DNA from: Gadus chalcogrammus
Lineage: Eukaryota > Chordata > Actinopteri > Gadiformes > Gadidae
Direction: 5' to 3'
Assembly: GCF_026213295.1 (NCBI RefSeq)
Contig: NC_079423.1
Span: 16,966,896 to 17,030,895 of the forward strand
DNA length: 64,000 nucleotides
The notes under the pieces are model-generated. The model was not told the DNA's origin. It saw only the letters and a program-made list of their open reading frames with translations, and ran no database searches. Both the position numbers and the translations under genes were made by a program. Positions 24,101 through 35,500 of the stretch are shown in pieces (position 1 is the stretch's first letter; each line of letters opens with the position of its first letter).

Positions 24101-27100
24101 TGCAACATACAATAAGTGTGTACATAAAGTGCCAGGTTAACCTAACCCTAACACTACCCTAACAATTAACTCAGCAGTCAGGAAGTCAACCTGTTGTGAA
24201 ACTGCCTTTGATGTCGGGTGCTTCACTGCTTTACTGTGAACGTCCATTGAGCCCCTTTCCTTCTCAGGGGGTCTTGACGGTGTGGGAGGAATCCCCGGAG
24301 ATGAAGACGGCCAGCAGAGGGCAGCAGAGACAAGTGTTCCTCTTCAAGGACTGTGTGATCCTGTGTAAACTGAAGAGGGGCCCCGGGGCCAACACTGACG
24401 TCTACGGCTTCAAAAACAAGATGAAGGTGAGAGGAAGGTGCATGCTTAATGCAAAGGAAAACCCTGATTAGCATCTGGATCACCACCAAAAGGTCCTATG
24501 TCGGTTTTTATCCCCCTGGCATCAACCAAAGAACTATTGTTGGATATGAATATGTTTGGAAACCAATTATTCATTATCTTCTTTAAACACACACATATAT
24601 ATAGATATGTATATAGATATAGATATAAAAAGCATGCTTTATACAAAATAAATATTATTTGAATACAAAACAATGGACAGCGGAATAAAATCACAATTCA
24701 CTTTTTATAATATTCTCATGACATGAATGCACTACAGACCTTAAATCTCCCTCCCCCCTTCCTCCCCCCCCCCCCCCCCCTCCCAGCTGAACGACCTGAA
24801 GGTGAAGGACAGTCCCGGGGGGGGAGGCGACGAGAGGAGCTGGGTGCTGGGCCACGAGCACCGGGGCTCGGTGCGGACCTACACCCTGCAGGGCCGCTCC
24901 ACCCTGGTCAAGCTCTCCTGGCTCCGGGACCTCAGGGAGCTCCAGCAGACCTCTGAGCTCCCCTGCTGCAGTGAGTCCCTCTATCAGTCAGACCAGAGCA
25001 AACGATCAGACCTCTGAGCTCCCCTGCTGCAGTGAGTCCCTCTATCAGTCAGACCAGAGCAAACGATCAGACCTCTGAGCTCCCCTGCTGCAGTGAGTCC
25101 CTCAATCAGTCAGACCAGAGCAAACGATCAGACCTCTGAGATGGGCGAAGTTCTGAGTGAACTGTTGGACACTTGTTGATGAGTCAATTCTCTTATTGTT
25201 GGAAATAATTTCAAATTCTGCGTATAGATATATATATATTTGTATATTTAATATTTCAATTTAGGAAAATTATTTAATGAAAATCTAGTTCAATATTTAA
25301 AAAGTTATTTTCTACTAATTGTATCGTCATGCAATTCTGCTGCTGTGAAGCCCAAACACCTGGTCTTTGATTAATAATGCCTATCTCATCATATCCATTT
25401 TGGCACGCAGAGGATACTCCTGTAAATACAATACAAGGTCATTCTGTGTCTCTTCTACCCTGTTTGGTTCCTTGGTGTGTGTCTGCGTGTCCCAGGCCCG
25501 CCAGTGTTTGAGGAGCAGCTGTCAGACGTCACCACCCAGCCGGGGCAGACCATCCGGCTGGCCTGCAGGGTGACCGGCTCCCCCGCCCCGGTAGTCAGCT
25601 GGCTCAAAGGTACGGGCCCCAGCGGGGTCACAGGGTCAATCCCAGAGCGCCATGGGACTCTGGAGAGGGAGACAATTGTTGTGTTCTTTCCGAATGTAAC
25701 ACAATATTAGGGTGTGGGGGATTGTTGTTTCATATCGGCAAAGTGGCCATCCAAAAGTACATTCAATCAATCAATCAAACTTTATTTATACAGCGCCTTT
25801 CGTGCAAAATGCAATGCAAGGTGCGTAGCAATGCAATGAAAATAAAGTAATATAAAAGCGTCTGTTAAATGCCCTGAATGTTAATGTAAATGACCCCAGG
25901 ACGCTGACCCTAACATGTGGTGTTGTGGTGCCCCCAGACGGGCTCCACCTGGACGTGGACCTGCGCCACATCCTGACGGCCAGGCGGTCGGGGGCCCACA
26001 GCCTGGTGCTGGACGGCCTGGCCCCGGGGGACGGGGGCCAGTACCTCTGCTACGCCCTCAGCCCGGTGGGCAGCGCCAGCACCCTGGCCCGGGTCACCGT
26101 GGAGGGTGAGGGCGATGCCAGGCATCCATTCATCCGTTCATACCGATGTTCACTTTGATTTAGAATGAATTTAAATCTCTTCATCATACCCATTATTTAA
26201 ATTGCTAATTAGGTTTGAAAGAGCTCTTGGAAAAAATATGTGAAAAAGATATCACCACCTAAGGTTGACTTGTAACCGGAAGGTTGCTAGTTCGGTCTCC
26301 TAGCTGTGTGTTGAGGTGCCCCTGAGCAAGGCACCTCACCCTGACCGCTCCCAACGAGCCGGCTGTCGCCCAGCGCGGTCGACTCCGCCGTCGGTGTGTG
26401 AATGTGTGCATGAATGGTTGACCGTCGCTTTGGATAAAAGTGTCTGCGAAATGCCCCAGATGTAACGTAAATATATATATGAATGATGGTCAAAATGTTT
26501 ATTCGAGAAGATAAACAGAAGCGAAAAGTCAAACAGTCCAAGCCACATGTAATCCATGTAGACGACGTGGGTTTATGACTGCGGCCTGTACTGTAGTCAC
26601 ACGGTAACTCACCCCTCCTCTCCCCAGCTCCTCCCCGGTTCCTCAGCCGACTGGAGAGCATGTGTCTGATGGAGGGGGAGGACCTCCAGTTCATCTGCTC
26701 CACCCTCTCCACCCCCCTGCCCAGAGTCAGGTACAGCCCCCCCCCCCCCCAACCCTTATCAAAAGGACAGTTGTTACCGTGGACCCGACTAACCCCTGAG
26801 TTATCCACTGTATCGCCAGGTGGGGTAAAGATGGCGTAGAGCTGACCGACCGGAGTAAGTACCGGATCTCCAACGACGCCCGCAGTGGGATCCTGACTCT
26901 GACCGTCGTCAGCCCCACCGAGGCCGACGTCGGCCTCTACGAGTGCGAGGTACGAAACGCAAGTCAAGAGGTGCATCAGAATAAGGATGGATGTAAAGAA
27001 TATATCGATTGTGTAGTGGCACTTGGTTCCATTACACATCCTTACTGTACCGACGACAGCGATATTTTGTTCTTTCTCTTTCTTCTGACAAATGCACTTA

Positions 27101-30100
27101 TTGTTAGTCGCTTTGGATAAAAGTGTCTGCTTAATGCGCTGAATGTAAATGTAGTGGCTCAAAGTGTTCAACTTTAAGCCAAAATGTAGAAGGATTTATC
27201 CCCAATAATGTCCACAAACTACGTGGTGGCATCCTTGAGCAATATACCCGAACCTCTAAGTGCTATGTTTCAGAAATCTAGTATAACAAGGCCATATATA
27301 TTTGACGTCAGGTTACCGTCACTGCTTTTATTATTATTAATATTATTCTGCTCTAGCTCTCGAACCCGATGGGCTGCGCCAAGTGCAAGGCCGGGCTTTG
27401 CCCCGCCTACGTGCCGTCGATTGACAGCGAGATCGTCGAACCGCAGGACTTGTCCCCCAAAGGTAGGACGGTCCCAGACGAGCCAGGTAAACACGCATCA
27501 CAGGGGCCCGGGGCCCCCAAGAGAGTTTTATTAGCGTTGTATCTCAGTTATAAACACCCTGGTGGTACAAGGAAACACTGGGAATACTTTTAGTGGGACC
27601 AGGACATAGACATTGAACACTTTAAATTCAGACCCGCTCCCCTGCACTACCAAACACAGCCCCTACACTCCCCCCACCCCTCCAGCCCCTCCACCTCCCA
27701 TCCTCTCAACACCGTCGTCGACCCCTTCACAGATCACTCTCTCACTCTCTCACTCACTCACTCTCTCACTCTCTCACTCTCTCACTCACTCACTCACTCT
27801 CTCACTCACTCACTCACTCACTCACTCACTCACTCACTCACTCTCTTACCTACACCCCGTGTCACGGTTATTATGCAGGCAGGGTGCAGGTGACATCCCA
27901 TTCCATTTCCCCTGACCCCAACCTCAACACCTCCACCCAAACCTCCTCCATCACCTCCGACACCACCGCTCCACCAAACACCATACCTACGTCCCCACCG
28001 TCTGAAGACATTGATACAGTCATGTATTGGATGTTTTTGTGTGCCTGTTTTCATCATCTGTTCTTCCATTTCCAGAGGCCCCATGACTGACATTTCCTTC
28101 ATTGTTCTCTCATCTTTGTGGTTCAAAAGAACCCTTTGCTATCATTCTACGATAATAGCATCGAAAGGAATAAATCCAGTGTAATCCTGGGAGGTTTGTA
28201 TAACAGATCCTCAGGTCATAGTCGTTGAATTAGCACCGCAGGAATCGTTGTTTTGTCTCATTTCCTTTTGGGCGTCCGTCCACCATTTTGTTCATCCGTA
28301 TTCACTGTCATCCTCCTCCCTTCATGAGACGGACAGCAGGAAGTCTCTCATGTAAGTCCTCATCTAAGTGCATGAAACAACATCTCAACATCTCAACATC
28401 TTCCTGCTCCTGATGCATGCCGATCTAATTCTCCATTCTCCCACCTTGAGACGGGCATGTGCTGTTAGGTCTTCTAGAGCCACCTGGGGAATGGTATGGT
28501 CCATATCCCGTTGATATGGTGGGTTAACGGGGGTTTGACCCTGGTTCATGTGAGGTAAGAAGTTAAATCTGCCATCTCTCTCAATCTCTGTGAAGGTAAA
28601 GGTACTGTACCACTCTCAAAATTCCTCTCCTCGCTATATGAGTATAATTATTATAATTAATTTATAAATATGACCCCCAAAGTTAAGTCAACCGGAAGAT
28701 CTCCCATCGTTTACTATTCCCGCTCCTCCTCCACATGTTAAGAGGTGCTAAGATGGAGGGTTTGGTTCCCCCAGACGCTGACTCAGAAGGCTGGTCCGCT
28801 GTCCTGGTGAAGAAGTGGCTGCAGACGGACTTCAGTCCCAAGTCCATCGTGAGGAGCCTCTTCGGTCCGGGGAGCTCAGAGGAGTGAGTCTGGCTTCATC
28901 CATCACTTCCTCTCCCCCCGTCCTCCTCTTGATAGTGACCTGATGCACTCTCTCTGCAGTGCTGAAGGTCTTCCTGAAGTGGGTGAAGCTACCCCCCCAC
29001 CCACGGAGACCCCCCCCCGCGAGCCCCTTTACTACCCCGAGGGAGAGGAGGAGGAGCTCTTCATCTCAGAGCCCATGCAGGAGATCCAAGATGGTACTTT
29101 AGTCCCCAACACAACCAGCAACACAGCCGACCCATTCAACCCCCAATCCTACTGGAGTCCGTTTCTTGTTTTCTTTTCCAGCTCCTCCCTTCGTTCAGGT
29201 TCCCCCAGAGAGCCTGTGCGTGGAGCCCGGCCAATCAGCTGTCTTCACTGCCATCATCACAGGAAGACCCGCCCCCCACATACAGTGGTACAAGGTCGGC
29301 ACTAACACAAATATTAAGCCCTCATTGTATGTTGTACATCCTGGGACTTTAAAATAGTACTTGGCATCGTGTAGCATCTTATCCTAGCTATCTTTGTGGT
29401 GTACGGGGAATGGGTTAACCTAGTGATGGTTAGTGCTTGGCACTTGGTTCTATGAACATCCTTACTGTACCGACAGAGATATATTGTTGTTTCTCTTTCT
29501 TCTGACAAATGTACTTATTGTAAGTCGCTTTGGATAGAAGCGTCGGCTAAATGCCCTCCATGTTAAATGTATGACACACTGTGATTGGAGGACGAGGAGG
29601 AGCTCTCAGCCAATGACAACGTGGAGATGAGGCAGCAGGGGGCCCGCTGCTCGGTGACGGTGGTCTGTCCTGAGGGGGAGGACAGCGGCATGTACACCTG
29701 CCTGGCCTACAACGACTCGGGACACACCTCCTGCCAGGCGGAGCTCATTGTGGAGGAAGGTGAGTCTGCACCCCCGGTCAGTGCTGTGGTCAACCTGGGG
29801 GTCTGACACAAGGGATGGAGGTACAGGGAGGAGAGGGGGGGAGGGAGGGAGGAGGGGAGGGAGGGAGTGGGAGGGGGTGTTGCAGACATCTGTCTTCTCC
29901 AACACAACCCCATCATGTTGGATCAATGCAACGCTCTGCGATCATCACGAGGGAGAGCTGGAGATGTTAGTCAGAGCTCAGGACGACCTCATGGCCTCAT
30001 GACCGTACGTCTTCCCCGTAGGACCGCTGGAGGTGGAGGAGCGCGAGGTGGAGCTCGGCAGGCGGAGGAAGCTGTTCTCCGTCTACGACATCCACGAGGA

Positions 30101-32560
30101 AGTGGGAAGGTGAACCGGCGCCTCGTCTTCCGCCGCCATGCTGCCCTCGGTTGTCGTTGAACACCGGGCTGTCCCAGCAGCGACCTCCACCCCCCCTCAC
30201 CCATCGCGTCTCCTCCCCTCCCCAGGGGGGCGTTCGGCGTGGTGAAGCGCGTGGTCCACAGGAGGACCGGGGAGGGCTTCGCGGCCAAGTTCCTGCCCCT
30301 GAGGAACAGCACCAGAACCAGGGCCTTCCAGGAGAGGGACCTGCTGTCCCGCCTGGCCCACCCCAGGGTGGCCTGCCTGCTGGACTTCTTCTGCACCCGA
30401 CGCACCCTGGTCCTGGTCACCGAGGTGTATCCTGGGACACTGAGCAGGATCACAAGCATTTACTCTTTAACACTCTCTACTCCTGAACTTCTATTATTAT
30501 GTGGGACTACAGATCCCTTTTACTATCAGTTCCTTTACACTACTTTTAAGACATTATCACTAAGCTCTAAGAAAGATTAATTTAAACAGATCGACCATCC
30601 ATTAATGAGCGTTCAGTCCCTAACAACGTTACAGCTGCTGTCCTTATGGACTTCTGGACCATCTGCTGCTCAAGGCATCGGTCACAGAGAGAGAGGTAGA
30701 CAGACATGTACATCACACAGTATCCTTTACTTGATCAACTTTGTACAACGACATTAAATTGCCGAAAATGCCGTTTGTTTTCCTCAGGTCCAGTCTTACC
30801 TCCAGCAGATCCTGGAGGGCGTCGCCCACATCCACAGCATGAACATCCTGCACCTGGACCTCAAGGTGAGCCGGACGTCCGTTGATCACCTGGTCCCCCT
30901 GTGATCTCATGGTCAGACTGCCCCACCATATCTCCTCCATATCTCCTCACTCGTCTGTTCCCAGCCCGATAACATCCTGATGGTCTACCCGCCACGAGAT
31001 GAGGTCAAGATCTGCGACTTCGGCTTCAGCCAGGAGATGGACGCGTCCCGACACCAGTACAGCAAGTTCGGGACGCCAGAGTTCGTGGCCCCGGAGATCG
31101 TTCACCAGGAGCCCGTCACCGGGGCGACGGACGTGTGGTGGGTCTGACCGATGATCTAGGGGTGATCCATGAGGTCACGCGTTAGATGCAGATCTGGATG
31201 AGATGGTGTCTCCGTGTACTTAGATGGATGAGAGATCTGCGCATAGGCAGATGCAAACGGGGGCGGTGGGTAGTAAACCAGTGCCCAAGATTCACACATT
31301 CACACACCGATGGCGGTATCAGCCATGCAAGCTCATCCCGAGCAGTTAGGGTGAGGTGTCTTGCTCAGGGACACTTCGACACTCAGGGCCCGGGGATCGA
31401 ACTGGCAACCTTCCCGTTACCAGCCAACCCCCTCTACCTCCTGAGCCACATGTTGACTCCATGTCCTCTGCTTTGTCTTCATCCTGCGCTAACCCTCTGT
31501 CGTGTTCCCCCTGCCAGGTCCCTGGGAGTGATCGCCTTCCTCTGGTACGTACGTCTAGAACCGTGGCGAGGCCTTATGGTGCCTCGGCCCCTCAGTGGTA
31601 GTACAGGATTGGTCGGTGTGCTGACGGGCGGTCCCGACGTGTCGTTGACAGCCTGACGTGCCGCTGCCCCTTCGCCGGCGAGACGGACCGCGCCACGCTG
31701 CTCCGGGTGGGGGAGGGGACCCTGAGCTGGGAGACCCCCGACCTGACCGCCCGCACCCCCGAGGCCCAGGACTTCCTGCGCCTGGTCCTCCAACCGGAGC
31801 CTGAGTACCTGAGCTTCTTATTGGTCCACCCACAACACACTGAGACACCTGTAGCTCACACACCCATGCCAATACCTTCGATTCAATTCATCATTTGTGC
31901 AGCCCTTAATCTCCATTACAGTCTCAAAGGGCTAAACAGGCCAAATACTTATGACCCCCCCCCGAGCCAAGCCCCCACATCAGATATCATGTTATAAAGG
32001 AGGACAAGGAACCCAACTAAGTCTCCTAATGAGACATTTACATTTACATTTAGGGCATGTAGTCCGTTTCCATACGGCAAAACATATTTGTTGTTGTAAA
32101 TGGTTCCTAAAATGATGAATATCAAAGTATGGATTGTTTCTTGTGTGATAATTTTTCTTTAAGGAGGAGACCCACTGCCACTGAGTGCTTGAGCCATGAG
32201 TGGTTCCTGGTGAGTGTAACATCTGGCTGTTCTTAGGCAGAGTGAGTCTTAGTCATGGCAGAGCTCAGAGCCACCCGCTGTCATGAACCTGTTTCAGGAT
32301 GAGCACGCAGTCGAGGACACGGACGACATCAACACGAGGAGCTTGAAGGTCTTTATCTCCAGGAGGAAATGGCAGGTAGGAAACGGCTGCTACAGCTTCA
32401 ACACTTTGGACAATAAGCTGCTCCCACATTTTAGACGGAAGTGAATAAATACCTGGAAACTAAATCATAGTATTTCAGTAAGAACCATAAAAATTTTCAA
32501 TGAAAAGAAAATTGATTTATAAACATAAAATTGTAATTTATAAATTTTAGATTAATTTTT

Positions 32561-32598
<38 letters not shown>

Positions 32599-35500
32599 CA
32601 TATTTATGCATCAAAGAAAATAAATATATATTTATAATATATATATAAAAAATAAATATATATTTATAATTATGTATAAAAAATACATATATATTTGTAC
32701 ATTTTCTATTCCTCCCTCTCCGACCCTCTGCACGCCCAGCGGTCGCTGACCTGCATCGGCTCCGTGCTGACCCTGCGGCCCCTCCCCGAGCTGCTGGGGG
32801 CCCCTCTCAGGGACACGGCCGCCACAGTCCCCCGGGAGCCCCGCGACCACAGCAGCTCCTCGCCCAGCAGCGGCTCCTCCTCCGAGTACGACGAGGCCGA
32901 CTCCTGGGACTTCTTCCAGCACGCCAGCCCCACCGAGGAAGAGGAGGAGGACGACGACGAAGAGGAGCAGGAGGAGGAGGAGGAGGGGGGCTACGACCCG
33001 CTGGCGAAGCGGGCCCGCATCCCGCCGCCCTTCATCGCGCGGCGCTTCGGTTCCGAGGACGACGAGGAAGAGGAGGAGGAGACGCTCGGCGACGAAGAGG
33101 ACGAAGAGGAGGAGGAGGACGGCGAGCTGGCCCGGAGCGTGCTGGCTCGGAGCGTCAGCAAGCAGTCGGTGGGCTCCTCGGAGCTGTCCTGCCAGCGGAC
33201 CCCCCAGAGGGAGCGGCGTCCCAGCCGGGACAGCAGCCCGTCCCTGTACCTCTCGGAGGGCGAGGAGGGCTCGGGCAGCGACAGCAGCCGCGTCCCGCGG
33301 GGCAGCGTGATCCGCAGCACCTTCCACAGCTCCTCCCAGCAGCTGTCGCCGCTCTCCGCCCGCCACATGACGCTCCGCGACCGCTTCCAGGCCAAGAAGC
33401 AGGAGCGCGGCCGGCGCCCGCTGCGCCGCAGCCTCTCGGGCCGGCTCAGCGAGCCGCTCATCGAGTACGTGGAGGACGAGGCGGAGGCGGGGCGCGGCCC
33501 GCGACGCGCCGCCTCGGCCCAGCCGCCCATGCAGAAGTCGTGCTCCTTCGACAGCGGCGTCAGCCTGTCCCAGGCCAACCCGCCCCCCCACCGGAGGAGC
33601 CGCTCGCTGGACGAGTGCTCCCGCCGCTCGCCCGCCTCGCCCCAGCGGAGCCCGGGGCGGGCCGAGGAGGAGGAGGAGGAGGGGGGGGGCAGCCGGAGCG
33701 TGAAGGAGGAGTTCACGGACGACGAAGGGGGGCAGAGGAAGCTGCTGGCCCCGCCGGTCGCCGGCCGGACGTCCAGAAGGAGAGGCTCCGTGGCTCCGGT
33801 CCAAGGGAACCTCTTCCTAGGGGGAGCGCTGGTCGGCTCAAGGCTCCAGGCGTGGGAGAAGAGCCCTCTGATGGGGGAGAGGAGCCCTCTGATGGGGGAG
33901 AGGAGGCCTTTGATGGGGGAGAAGAGCCCTCTGATGGGGGAGAGGAGCCCTCTGATGGGGGAGAGGAGCCCACTGATGGGGGAGAGGAGCCCTCTGATGG
34001 GGGAGAGGAGGCCTTTGATGGGGGAGAAGAGCCCTCTGATGGGGGAGAAGAGCCCTCTGATGGGGGAGAGGAGCCCACTGATGGGGGAGAGGAGGCCTTT
34101 GATGGGGGAGAGGAGCCCACTGATGGGGGAGAGGAGCCCACTGATGGGGGAGAGGAGGCCTTTGATGGGGGAGAGGAGGCCTTTGATGGGGGAGAGGAGC
34201 CCTCTGATGGGGGAGATGGCGCCCATGACGCATCGGGAGCCCCTGGAGGTGGGGAACCCGGCGGGGTCCCACAGTCCCCTGGCCGGGCCCCTCGTCCGGG
34301 TGCACGGGGACTCCGAGTCCCCCAGCGGACCGGGCCCCTGCGAGGAGGTGGCTCCCGTCCTCTCCGCCGCCCGGTTCCGGCCCGGCCAGAGGTACGGTGC
34401 TCCGTGTTCGCTCCGGTTCTCCGAGGTGGACGCCAAGCCGAAGAGCGCGGCCCCCCTGCCCCCGCCCCGGGCCCGGACCCGCTCCCACCAGGACCTGGCG
34501 GCCAGCAGCGGCGGCAGCATCCACCGGGCGGGGGCCCCCTCCGGGGTCCAGCCCAGCCCCAGCCCCAGCCTGACGTCCCTCCAGTCCCCGGAGAGACCCC
34601 CCAGGACCAAGGACAAGACGGGCAGCCAGGGGCTCCAGAGGCACGCCTCGGCCCCCGCCCTGGAGATCAAGATCCCCCCGGGGAAGTCCCCCAAGCTGGG
34701 CCTCATGACGATCTTCCGCCGGCAGTCCTGGACGGGCCACTCCTACGCCCCGCTGGAGACCCCCGGCCTGGGCCCCACCCTGGGGGAGATCATGGCCCCG
34801 GACACCCCCACCATGACCCTGAGGAAGAAGATGAGGGCGTCGGCCTCCAGCCTCACCAAGCTGTTCAGATCATCCAGCAAGGAGGACCTAACCAAGGGAG
34901 GTGAGGTGGACTAGTGAGGGAGGTGAGATGAACTAGTGAGGGAGGTGAACTAGTGAGGGAGGGGAGGTGAACTAGTGAGGGAGGGGAGGTGAACTAGTGA
35001 GGGAGGTGAACTAGTGAAGGGAGGTGAGGTGAACTAGTGATGGGGGGGAGGTGAACTAGTGAGGGGAGGTGAACTAGTGAAAGGAGGGGAGGTGAACTAG
35101 TGAGGGAGGTGGACTAGTGAAGGGGGGGGAGCTGGTGGAAGATGAACGGTTGCCTCCTACTGCCATAAGAGCAGACACCTGTTAGTCAGAATGAAAGGAC
35201 AATTGGAAAAAAATACAAATCACAGATCCCATATTTGATCACATACTAGTGCACCACAAATTGTGGCTGGACTTCACTTCATAAAGATGCTGTTGTCTTA
35301 CAACCTTACTATTAGGTTAGGTATATGATGTGTTTTAAAGTCCAACGTTTCTGCCCGTCATGTCTTTGTGTAAAAGGGCCGATCGTGAAAGGATCTCCCA
35401 TCCCTCCTAAAAGGGGCAGTCCCTCCGGATCGGAGAGCCCTCAGAACAAAGTGTCCCGGCTGCTGTCCTCCTTCAAGATACCGGCCTTCAAGAAGACCAA

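Noticed and set aside
32632..34904. Long frames of 300-570 codons on the minus strand and in a second plus frame over the inter-kinase exon
   Set aside because: The high GC and the 21-bp repeat keep several frames open. Only one plus frame joins the kinase-1 and FN3 exons in phase and shows protein-like segments.
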